DNA of 64,000 nucleotides. Origin: Methanovulcanius yangii (GTDB lineage Archaea; Halobacteriota; Methanomicrobia; Methanomicrobiales; Methanomicrobiaceae). This document shows, one piece after another, positions 32,193 to 41,100 of this stretch. The notes below the pieces were generated by a model. It worked only from the letters and a program-made list of their open reading frames with translations, had not been told where the DNA came from and did not search any database. Location: NCBI RefSeq assembly GCF_018687785.1, contig NZ_LTBL01000001.1, positions 186,001 to 250,000 on the forward strand, given 5' to 3'. Both the position numbers and the translations under genes were made by a program. The stretch's first letter is position 1. Each line of letters begins with the position of its first letter.

Positions 32193-33089
32193 ATGAGAAA
32201 TGATTTAGGGAAAATTGTTTATATCGTCCCTCTTGGTCATGAAAGGGACCGTGCAATAGCCCCATTTCATGATCGAAAAGCAGACCTTGTTTATCTGGTA
32301 ATAAATGACGAAATTCCAGAGAAGGGCGGAAAAGACGATCAGATGCAGAGAAAACAGGATATATATACAGATTTAGTTGTCAATGATCTTAAAGAGATGA
32401 ATATTCCGGTGAAAATTATTCGGACGGATATGTTTGATCTTAAGATCCTGATCAATACTCTTGCAAAGCTAATCATTATGGAAAAAGAGAAAAAGAGCAC
32501 TATTCGAATAAATATGTCTGCATCAGGCCGTTTTACCTCTGTTGCAGCCTCAATAGCAGGAATGGCATATGATGTATCAGTTTATTACGTGCACTCAAAT
32601 GGTTTTTCTGAGACTAAAGAAGACCTTCTGGAACATGGTGTTAGTATCTGTTCTTATGATTCAATCTGGATTGAAGAATTCTCAAATTATAGATTTGAAC
32701 TGCCAACTGAGACGGAGATTTGCATATTGGAAATGTTATATGAAAAATGTCGTGACAAGCATAAATGGGCGACAACCAAGGAATTGTGCGACCTTCTTCA
32801 CGATAAATATCCTGACAAATACGAGAAATTACCAGTTTTCCGAGATGTAGATACTAAACATTTTCCAAAAGATGAAAAAGACAGACTCCGAAAACTTCAG
32901 AGCAAACTTCTGATGAAATTAAACGGATCGATTATGAGGAAACTTGTTGCAAAAAAATATGCTGACCGAAATGATCCAAATGAATCATCTGTTAAATATA
33001 AAATAACTTCATCAGGCGAATATGCCCTCCATTTGTCAGGTTTTGGTGAAAAATTGAAAGTAGAGGATTATTTAAACCCGATCCCCTAA
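32193..33089 (+). CDS. CARF-like winged-helix protein (DUF6293/HFX_2341-type regulator)
   Basis: A 298-residue protein. The N-terminal CARF-like fold starts KIVYIVPLGHERDRAI, and the ligand loop is RINMSASGRFTSVAASIAG (105-123). The C-terminal half (about 170-290) is a winged helix: TETEICILEMLYEK, LRKLQSKLLMKLNGSIMRKLVAKKY and KYKITSSGEYAL. It matches the archaeal DUF6293/HFX_2341 group of CARF-wHTH proteins. It is a second, diverged relative of the regulator at 26176-26970. AGGGA lies a few bases before the ATG. The target is unknown; the viperin operon or the neighbouring nuclease are candidates. Confidence 0.85.
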   Translation: MRNDLGKIVYIVPLGHERDRAIAPFHDRKADLVYLVINDEIPEKGGKDDQMQRKQDIYTDLVVNDLKEMNIPVKIIRTDMFDLKILINTLAKLIIMEKEKKSTIRINMSASGRFTSVAASIAGMAYDVSVYYVHSNGFSETKEDLLEHGVSICSYDSIWIEEFSNYRFELPTETEICILEMLYEKCRDKHKWATTKELCDLLHDKYPDKYEKLPVFRDVDTKHFPKDEKDRLRKLQSKLLMKLNGSIMRKLVAKKYADRNDPNESSVKYKITSSGEYALHLSGFGEKLKVEDYLNPIP

Positions 33090-33348
33090 AATCGTCATAA
33101 TTTACCCTTAATACGCTAGAAAGAGTGCGATGACCCCATCATTTGCTTTAAGCGATGGAAAGAAAATATTCAATACGACTTGTAATGCCAATAATAGGGG
33201 CAAATTATGATTTACATTAATTTAGACATTTTTTACAAATTGTTCTGGTGTAGAGTGAAAATATCTCAATTTCTTGATGTCTTCTCCTAAGTTATTGGGG
33301 AAATAGAGGAAATTTCAGGGAACCTTGGGAGGTGGACCTCAATGGTTC

Positions 33349-33828
33349 TCACCTCACCGGAATACATATCTGTGTCAGGATCTCCTCTAACGGAACTTCC
33401 GCCGGGTCGTTGAGATAGATCTCCCGGATGGGTCCGGTGATTACCTTGTCATGCTCCTCTATCCAGGCATAGAGAGCTTCGTACGCAGGAGTGACGCTCT
33501 CGTAGGGGCCGCGGTGGACGACGCATGCCACGGTCTCGGTCGGGATCTCGTAGCAGGTGATCTCTTCGTTCTCCTCGGTCGGCCCTGAAATGGGAAGGAC
33601 GACCTCGACATCGGCGCATTCGTTCTTGTCCGCCTCCATTGCCTCCTCGGGCGTCATCTCGTGGCAGATGAACATCGGCGGGCCGGTAATGTCCAGTCCC
33701 TTCTCCTCAGCATAACAGCAGAGCTCGGGGATCATCTCGGCAATCAGGCGGTACGGGCCACGTCGCCTGGTGCAGATGACGGTGTGGCGGGGGCTCTTCT
33801 TTTCCGTGATTCGATACATGGTCCTCAT
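33349..33828 (-). CDS. GyrI-like small-molecule-binding domain protein
   Basis: A 159-residue stand-alone GyrI-like/SOUL-fold domain. Both halves of the duplicated fold carry the RxGPY signature: TRRRGPYRLIAEMIPEL near the N-terminus and VVHRGPYESVTPAYEAL near 110-125, and an EIYLNDPAEVP segment closes the domain. Such proteins bind or hydrolyse small cationic or drug-like compounds or act as effector domains of AraC regulators; no DNA-binding domain is present here. Sequence composition returns to GC-rich, marking the end of the island. An ATG three codons downstream (33819) is also possible. Confidence 0.88.
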   Translation of the reverse strand: MRTMYRITEKKSPRHTVICTRRRGPYRLIAEMIPELCCYAEEKGLDITGPPMFICHEMTPEEAMEADKNECADVEVVLPISGPTEENEEITCYEIPTETVACVVHRGPYESVTPAYEALYAWIEEHDKVITGPIREIYLNDPAEVPLEEILTQICIPVR

Positions 33829-33911
33829 CCCGCGTGTGTCGGGGGAATACCATTTATAGATTTCTCAGCGGCGGCCCGGATATGAATTGAAAAAGAGGTG
33901 GAAGGGGGTGG

Positions 33912-34685
33912 TTATGCAGCTGTGAAGCTGACGGAGAATGTCTCGTCGTCCTCTGCAGGCTCTTCCCACGGGCGGGCGTAGACTGCATCGAAGGTGCCGT
34001 CGCCGCCGTCCGGGAAGGTGACGAACCACTCGTGGGTGCCGCCGGCGCCCACCATACCCTGAGAGGCCTCCAGGGACATGATGTAGGTGTCAGCCGCGAT
34101 GGCTGCACCGCCGCCGACGGTAGCGTTCCACTGGTAGCCTGTGGTCGGGTTCTCCTCGAGTTTGATGAGGACGATATCGCCTGCGGGCACCGCAACCTCC
34201 CCGCCGTTGTCATCCGCCGTGACGGTGATGAGATCGGAGCCGGCCGGGACGACGTAGAAGGAGATGGTATACGTGTCATCGGAAGGCTCGCCTTCCCACG
34301 GCCGGTAATAGACGGCACCGAAGGTGACGAGGCCGGTCGTCCGCGGCTCCATTGTCCAGCCGTGCACCCCCGCGGCGCCAACGGTTTCCGTCTCGGGCGG
34401 GGTGTAGGTATCCTGTGTGATCGCAAGGCCGTCGGATCCCGTCACCTTCCAGACGTAGCCGGTCGAGGGGTTGTCCGGGAGCTTGATGATGATCGAGGCG
34501 GTTTCGTTGACCGGGATGACCTGACCTTCGTTCGTGTCATCGACGAGCACGACTTCGTCCGGGTCCGGGACCGGGATGGGGGACGGCATCTCCGCCCCGT
34601 CGCCGTTGTCCGCCGTCGTACATCCGGCGGCACCGATGACTGCACCGAGAATGCACGCGAGCAGAATTGCGTATATTGGTTTCAT
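33912..34685 (-). CDS. Lipoprotein with tandem chagasin-type (I42) cysteine protease inhibitor domains
   Basis: A 257-residue exported protein. A signal peptide with lipobox-like GAAGC is followed by two chagasin-fold repeats. Each repeat holds all three inhibitory loops: NPSTGYVW, GAAGVHGW and RPWEG in the first (residues about 65-150), and NPTTGYQW, GAGGTHEW and RPWEE in the second (about 165-255). Chagasin-family proteins block papain-like cysteine proteases. Two complete heads suggest binding of two proteases or higher avidity. ATG 34685 is used; the frame also opens at a TTG two codons earlier. The target protease is unknown. Confidence 0.88.
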   Translation of the reverse strand: MKPIYAILLACILGAVIGAAGCTTADNGDGAEMPSPIPVPDPDEVVLVDDTNEGQVIPVNETASIIIKLPDNPSTGYVWKVTGSDGLAITQDTYTPPETETVGAAGVHGWTMEPRTTGLVTFGAVYYRPWEGEPSDDTYTISFYVVPAGSDLITVTADDNGGEVAVPAGDIVLIKLEENPTTGYQWNATVGGGAAIAADTYIMSLEASQGMVGAGGTHEWFVTFPDGGDGTFDAVYARPWEEPAEDDETFSVSFTAA

Positions 34686-34853
34686 GGTCAATCAGGAGAG
34701 TATCGGCGCGGTCCCTTTTAAAGAAAGCGATGAATTCGAACTTTTTCGCAGTTATTACACAAAAAAGAAGGGGGGAGAACGGCAGTCTCGCCGGACGAAC
34801 CAGCACCTTTCATGTGACGATAGGAAGGGGGAGAGTGATTCTCCCGGTACTCC

Positions 34854-36092
34854 TCAGTCCTTGCGCCAGACGAGATAGAAGAGCACGATGCCGATGACGG
34901 CGAGAATGCCAATCAGGACGTAGAAGAGGTCGGGTCCGGTCGTCTCTGTCTTTGCAAGGAGGGCATAATCACCCGGAGCGGTTGCGGTCGCGGAGGTGAT
35001 CGCGCCGCCATTGTCCTCAATCGTGGTAGCGCCGGCGAAGACCGGTTTGGCACCGTCGATCCGGTAGAACCCGAACGTCTCCGCATCATAGCCTTCGAGG
35101 TCTGCTGCGGACGCCTCCGCTTCCATGAGGATAAAGGGGTCGGTAAAGGATTCCGCCCCTTCGATGGCGGTGAAGTTCAGGGCCCCGCCGAATTGCAGGT
35201 ACCCCTCGGGCGTGTCATATATCTGCCTGAGAAGTCCGAAATTCCATCCGCTCACGGTCCACGGGCCGCAGGCATACACGGTGTCGGAGAAGACATCCGC
35301 CGAAAAGTAATCCGGCCCTTCCATGGTGTCGGCCTCTACCGTACACCCGATTGCATTGTACATCTGGAGGTACTGGATCACGTTGGAAAGCGTCGAGCCC
35401 GTAATGCGGGTATCGGTGACCCCTATCCCGAGCATCCCCGCATCCACGTCGCTGAAGGTCGTCTCCTCGATGGTGCCGTTGCCACAGTGTTCTGCAATGA
35501 TCCCGATGTCGCACCCGAGTACGGCGCTCTTCCGCAGGGCGAACGCATCGACATTGTGCAGCGTGACTCCGCTGGCACCGCCGTTGACCCGGACCTCCTC
35601 TATTTCAATGTTCTCCGAAGAGGTGATCTCAAGTCCCGACTGGTCGGCGAGAATGCTGGTGTCTGAAACTGAACAGTTCACACAGTCGGAGAAGAGAATG
35701 CCGGTATCCCCGGCGACGACGTTGCACTCCCTGACATGCGAACCCGAGGAGGCATTGAGCATGATGCCGATGGCGGGACCGTCACAGGCAAGATCACTGA
35801 TCGTCACCCCGTCCGCCTCAATGATAAAGGCGGCAAGCTCACCGTCCGTCCCGATGGACACGCCGTCTGTGCCGAGAACCGTCACCGGCGTCCGCACCAC
35901 GATGTCGCCGGGGTAGGTTCCGGCCTGGACGGCGATCGTGTCGCCCGGAGATGCCGCATCGACGGCCGGCTGGATGGTGGTAAAATCGGCTCCCGACGGA
36001 GCGACCACGAGAGTCGCCCCCTGCACGCCTGACACTGCCGCCATGAGAAGGAGCACCGCCAGAATGCTGTAGTGTATCCAATGTGTATGCAT
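34854..36092 (-). CDS. Secreted right-handed beta-helix surface protein with C-terminal anchor
   Basis: A 412-residue surface protein. A signal sequence (ILAVLLLMAAVSGVQGA) precedes a beta-helix entry motif (DFTTIQPAVDAASPGDTIAVQAGTY), about ten NosD/PbH1-like rungs, and a domain at about 250-370. A C-terminal helix (FYVLIGILAVIGIVLFYLVW) ends in RKD. It is the last gene of a three-gene operon; its ATG overlaps the stop of the preceding gene (TAATG). Such proteins form cell-surface or extracellular structures in Methanomicrobiales. The ligand is unknown. Confidence 0.82.
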   Translation of the reverse strand: MHTHWIHYSILAVLLLMAAVSGVQGATLVVAPSGADFTTIQPAVDAASPGDTIAVQAGTYPGDIVVRTPVTVLGTDGVSIGTDGELAAFIIEADGVTISDLACDGPAIGIMLNASSGSHVRECNVVAGDTGILFSDCVNCSVSDTSILADQSGLEITSSENIEIEEVRVNGGASGVTLHNVDAFALRKSAVLGCDIGIIAEHCGNGTIEETTFSDVDAGMLGIGVTDTRITGSTLSNVIQYLQMYNAIGCTVEADTMEGPDYFSADVFSDTVYACGPWTVSGWNFGLLRQIYDTPEGYLQFGGALNFTAIEGAESFTDPFILMEAEASAADLEGYDAETFGFYRIDGAKPVFAGATTIEDNGGAITSATATAPGDYALLAKTETTGPDLFYVLIGILAVIGIVLFYLVWRKD

Positions 36093-38116
36093 TACTGTTT
36101 CACCGCCCTGAGGGTTACGTCCCGTGTAAATGATGAATCCATATCCATCCGCGCTTCGTATTCGTAGAACGTGAAGAGCTCCCCGTGGTACGAGTTGCTC
36201 TCCTGCACCGACCAGCGTCGGGTATAGACATTATTTCCTGTTTTTGTGAGCAGGCCGGTTACCTTTTGATCCGTCATCGCCGACATCTGGTCATCGACCG
36301 AGTCCGCCTGAATCCGGAGGAACCGGATAATCCCGTACCTCAGGTCGTCATCGGACACCCGCGGGAGTGTCTCTGCCACGATTCCTGTCACCGGTGTCCG
36401 GCCTGGAATCTGTATGGCCCCCGTGGTCGGGATCTGCCCTCCGCTCTCGGCGGTCTGGCCGCTGCCGCCTGTCTTGAAGAGGACTGACCCCGCGTACTGG
36501 ATGGTCCCCGAGACGTCGAAGGCCACCGGGAACGGGGTCAACGGAATATCGAGTGTCGACAACCGCTCCTTCACGACGGTATTGATGCTCTGGTGGTCAG
36601 TGATCTTACCGTTCACATTCGACCGGATGAGCCAGCGCTCCTCGAAGGGCACTGTATAGGAACCCTCCCATGTTCTCCCCTCGGAGTAGAGGGTGAGGGT
36701 GTCCGTATAGACAAACGAGCCATCGGTCAGCTCCTGGCCGGTGTTCTTCTCTCTCTGTGTCGTCGTGTCGATGCTCAGGGTGTACTGGTAATCACGCAGG
36801 TCGTACTGGTCCTGGAAGGAATACTCGTAGATGAGGTCTCCTGACTCCTTCCAGTCGACCGTTGCAACATACTCGTCTTTCTTCACCACGATCTCCGCCC
36901 ATGCCTCAATGGCGTCCTGATAGCCGGTGCCAACGTCCTGGAAGAGGATGCGCAGTTTTTCGAGCCCCTCCTTTTCACCGGCGACAAACTTCAGCACCGC
37001 CGTCCCGTCGGCGGCAGTGACGGGGTTACCGTCACCGTCGACTGGCCCCACCACCGAGACCTTGGCGCCCGTAGAGAGGCGGTGGGTCTCGATGTAGAGA
37101 CTGCGCCCCTCCAGCGGCCGCTTGGTGCCATCCGTATTGAGCTCGAAGAGCGAGAGGTAGATATCGGTTGCCCCGCGGGGGGCGATCTCGGCATCATTCG
37201 GATATGCCTCGAGGATGACGCCGGTGATCGCAATCGTCGCCTTCGACCGGACCTCTTTGTGTCCCCTGCCGACGGTTGCGATCGCGACCGTGTCGCTGCC
37301 GGCACCGACGCCATGCGACCGGGCAAGATGGTACGTGGCACGGGCGGTGCCGTCGGCACCGGTGGTGGCGACCTGCCAGCCCTGGTAGGCGGCGTCTTTT
37401 GATGCACCGTCATCGGTCGTCACCCGTCCACGGGCGGTCTCTGACTCAAAGTAGACCTTCGTCCCCGGCACCACGTCCCCCTTACAGTTTCTCACCGTAA
37501 CCGTGATCGTCGTGGTGTCCCTGATGTCCTCTGCCGTGACCGATTCCGGCCGGACCGTCACCGAGAGCGAGGGGGCACGCGGTGGGACGGGGTTTGCTGT
37601 CTCGTGTGTTTCTATGAGTGCCGAAAGGTCGCCGAGCGCTTCCACCTGTGTGTTGACGGCGCCGATAAGTCCCTCCATGGATGCCGTCTCCGTGCTGCCG
37701 CGTGCAATGACGGTGAAGAGGTCGGCATCGATAATCGTGGTTTGGACGACGTACCGCGATCCCACGGTGCCGATGGTCAGGGTGGCAATATACTCCGCAC
37801 TGGTACTGCGGGCGATGGTTGTCAGTGCCTGCGTCTCACCGCTGTCGGTGCCGAGGAGAATCTTATCATGCGCGAAGCCGAGCACGTTTCCCACGTCCTG
37901 TGCCGACAGGATTTCGACGGCAGGATTTGCATTGCGCAGCCCGATTGAGAATGCGTCATTGAGCGCCTGTCCCTGTTCCTGCGTGATGAGATCCGAATTC
38001 ACCTTCGTTGGCATCAGATAGACCTTCGGTGCCGGGCACCCGTCCGCAGCCGCCGCCGGGATGATGGCAGCCCCGGCCACCGCAAGGACAAGCATCAGGA
38101 CAAGATAGCGTTTCAT
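36092..38116 (-). CDS. Secreted protein with CsgG-like N-terminal domain and Ig-like repeats
   Basis: A 674-residue exported protein. The signal peptide is MKRYLVLMLVLAVAGAAIIPAAAADG. Residues about 28-160 resemble the CsgG/LpoB alpha-beta fold (ALNDAFSIGLRNANPAVEIL, AEYIATLTIGTVG, VVQTTIIDADLF). Two Big-1/invasin-like immunoglobulin domains follow (about 180-310 and 315-430), then a beta-rich C-terminal region without a membrane helix. The Shine-Dalgarno GGAGGTGAT lies within the last codons of the upstream gene and the ATG overlaps its stop (ATGA). The family is not named; the CsgG similarity is by eye. Confidence 0.72.
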   Translation of the reverse strand: MKRYLVLMLVLAVAGAAIIPAAAADGCPAPKVYLMPTKVNSDLITQEQGQALNDAFSIGLRNANPAVEILSAQDVGNVLGFAHDKILLGTDSGETQALTTIARSTSAEYIATLTIGTVGSRYVVQTTIIDADLFTVIARGSTETASMEGLIGAVNTQVEALGDLSALIETHETANPVPPRAPSLSVTVRPESVTAEDIRDTTTITVTVRNCKGDVVPGTKVYFESETARGRVTTDDGASKDAAYQGWQVATTGADGTARATYHLARSHGVGAGSDTVAIATVGRGHKEVRSKATIAITGVILEAYPNDAEIAPRGATDIYLSLFELNTDGTKRPLEGRSLYIETHRLSTGAKVSVVGPVDGDGNPVTAADGTAVLKFVAGEKEGLEKLRILFQDVGTGYQDAIEAWAEIVVKKDEYVATVDWKESGDLIYEYSFQDQYDLRDYQYTLSIDTTTQREKNTGQELTDGSFVYTDTLTLYSEGRTWEGSYTVPFEERWLIRSNVNGKITDHQSINTVVKERLSTLDIPLTPFPVAFDVSGTIQYAGSVLFKTGGSGQTAESGGQIPTTGAIQIPGRTPVTGIVAETLPRVSDDDLRYGIIRFLRIQADSVDDQMSAMTDQKVTGLLTKTGNNVYTRRWSVQESNSYHGELFTFYEYEARMDMDSSFTRDVTLRAVKQ

Positions 38117-41100
38117 GGGATCACCTCCGTCGGAACGAGGGCGGTCGCCGGCTGGACGACCACCCGCTGGTGTACCGTCTCCCCCGGACTGATACGGGCG
38201 CGGTTTGCCGGGTCGACCGGGATGGTCATCATCTCACCCGCCCCGGTCGTCACCTGCCCGCCGTACCAGTAGGTGCCGGCAGGGACGCTGAAGGTCACTT
38301 TGTCGTGATCGGTGCCCGTCTCCTGCTCCGCGACGATTGCAAGCGAGACTGCGTCCATCAGCCAGATCCGGCTCGATGAGGGCATGCCGCCGGTGACGGA
38401 GAGCGGGAAGGAGAGGGTAAGCGTCCCCTCCTCCCTTGCCACCGTGAACGTAGCAATATCCTGTGCGACGAGGGTATCCGTGCTGTTGTAGAGCATCGAT
38501 CGGATCAGGTAGGTCCCTTCGCCCCACCCGGCATCGACGGTCTCATCGAGTATGGTCTCGAAGAGGGAACCGAGGGGTGCATAGTGACGGGATGCATACG
38601 ATTCGGTACCTGCCGGCAGATAGGTCGTCGACCCGTCGGGGTGCTCCATCAGGATGACGAGCGTCTCCTCTTCTGCACGGGTGCCGCCGGTTGCGGCATG
38701 CATCACCTGAAGCGGCATGTCGTCGCCCAGAATGTCGCGGTTGATGTAGAGCCGGACCGCGGGTTCCGCGCTGAAGAAGACCGGGACCGGGGAGAGGGAG
38801 ACCAACCGGTCACTCCCCTCCGGTTCGAGGGTCGCCACGAGTTGGTAGGTCCCTGCGAGATCTGTTGCCGAAAAGCTGAGGCTTCCGGGGAGACGGCCGT
38901 AGTGGTTGCCATGGACATAGGCGTCATCGAGCGGTACGGCATCAAAAGACCCGTCGGGGAAGGAGATGATCTCTCCGTCCGGTGCGACGAGGTACACCCT
39001 CGCGGTGAAGCGATCCTCCGGTGCGATGCCTGCGATCTCCACCCAGACCATCATCTCGTCACCGGACCCGAGGGACTGGTCGGGGGTATAGACCCGGATG
39101 GAGGGAGCCGATGCCGGCAGGTCGGGAACGAGGGCGACGGTTCGCACATGCCATGAGGACAGATCCGCCATCCGGCCTGGGTTTTGGGTGTGGACGAATG
39201 AGATAATGTTCTCGTCATCCGGGACGATCCGGTCCGCCGGGACCGATATCGTCACCATTGTGTACACGCCGGCGGACGGGGAGGAGACGTTCTTGAGGAG
39301 AATGCCGGTTCCTGCAGCAGGGATGACGGACGTCTCGCCGCCCGGCACACCTGCGAGCTGCCGGTTCAGGTAGACGGATACCTCCTCGTTGGCTGTGGTT
39401 TCAACCTCGAAGGAGAGGGTATAATTGACTGTCCTGCCGGTGAACGACACCGCGGCATCATCGGGATAGGCCGTCGTCCCGAGGGGTTCGCCTTCACCGA
39501 TGGCAAGCGGGATCACCTCGAAGCTGACCGAACCCTGCCCGTACCTGCCGAAGTAATCGACGCCCGTCACCGTTATCTCATGGGTGCCGAGGGTGAGACG
39601 GTCCAGAGGAATTGCCCTGCCGGGTGAAACCCGCACGTATGCCCCGCCGTCGAGCTGGTAGTAGGCACGGGCGAGGGGGGAATTTGCCGAGTAGGTGACC
39701 TCCGCCTGACGCTCGACGGTCTGTCCGGCGTCGGGGGTGATGATGGTGATCAGAAACGCCGGTTCTTCAACGACGGGGAGAGGGTAGTCCAGCGGTTCGG
39801 GGGTGTCATCGCCGGTGTCGGCAATCGTCGGTTGGGGTGTTGGTTCCGGCTCCGGCGTCGCCGCATCCACGCTGAAGTTCACCATGGTCGCATTGGTATT
39901 GCCGATGATGTCGTCCATGTAGACCGCCACGGCATGGGTGCCGTTTGCAAGGCCCGTGAGGGTGGTGCCCGCGGCCGGACTGAGGGGAGTGCTGTTTGTG
40001 CCACCATCGAGTGCATACCACCAGGAGAAGGCATCGCCGTCCGGCGACCAGACGTTCAGAGCGACGTCACGGAGAGGGTAGGTGGTGTTCTCCTCCGGCG
40101 AGGAGACATAGAGGACCGGCGGGGTGGTGTCAACCGTTGCGGTGAAGGTCACCGACGAGCTGTTCTCGTTGCCGGAGGTGTCATTGGCCCAGACCTGAAG
40201 GGTGTGCTCTCCCACGCTCATGGCCGGAAGCGTGATGTTCGGAGTGAAGGTCACATTGGCGGCGGCATCGAGACTGTACCACCACGTCGCGACATCCGGG
40301 TCGGGGCTGGAGACTTCCAGCAGGACGGCGGCGCCGGGATAGCTCTCTTTCTCCACCGGGGTGTGGATGAGGACAACCGGCGGGATGTCGTCAGGGACGA
40401 AGGTGTCGAGGAGGGGGTGATGATCCTGACCGGGAGTCGCCCCGCCGGTGGTGTAGGGCAGCTCGGTGTCGCCCAGTCCGTCGCTGTTCAGGTCAAGGCC
40501 TGCATAGTCGTCCCAGTAATTTCCGGCAATCCACGGGCCGCCGAGAATGTTGGTGCCCGCCACGGGGGTGATATTCCAGCGGGTGCCGGTCCCCCAGTTC
40601 TGTGCATGCGCAACGGTATTGCTGAGGAAGCGGTTGTTGTAGAAGAGCGAGTTATCGGCATAGCTTTTTAGACCAATACCCTGTCTGCCTGCAAAGGTGT
40701 TGCCAATCGTACATCCCGTCACCGTCTGGTTGTTGTTGTCACCACTGGAATCCCAGATGCCGTATGACTCTTCCGTCTCGGTGGAGTGCCCGTTGTTGGT
40801 GACGGTGCACCCGGAGATGAGATTGTCGACACAGTCATACGAGAAGGTGATTCCCGTCGGATTGTTGGCAGTCACGGTTGTATTGGTAATCCGGCCAGCG
40901 GTCATGTTGTATGCCCAGATTCCTGCCATTCTACTCCCATCAACCACATCATACCCATTTGAGTCGGTTATGGAATCATTGATGGTGATATCATACCCGT
41001 CCCCGATGAGTATGCCCTGGTAGGCATTGCCGTGAGCAGTGACGGAATCGATGGTGACATTCGATGAACGGTAGATGAAGAACGACTGGGCATTCTTCTC

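Noticed and set aside
25991-33350. CRISPR array or cas genes expected with CARF proteins
   Set aside because: No regularly spaced direct repeats and no Cas1/Cas2/Cas10-like motifs were seen in the island or elsewhere in the window.
26065-33350. Integrase or transposase of the tRNA-linked island
   Set aside because: None of the open frames shows tyrosine-recombinase, serine-recombinase or DDE motifs; mobility of the island is inferred only from composition and the tRNA boundary.
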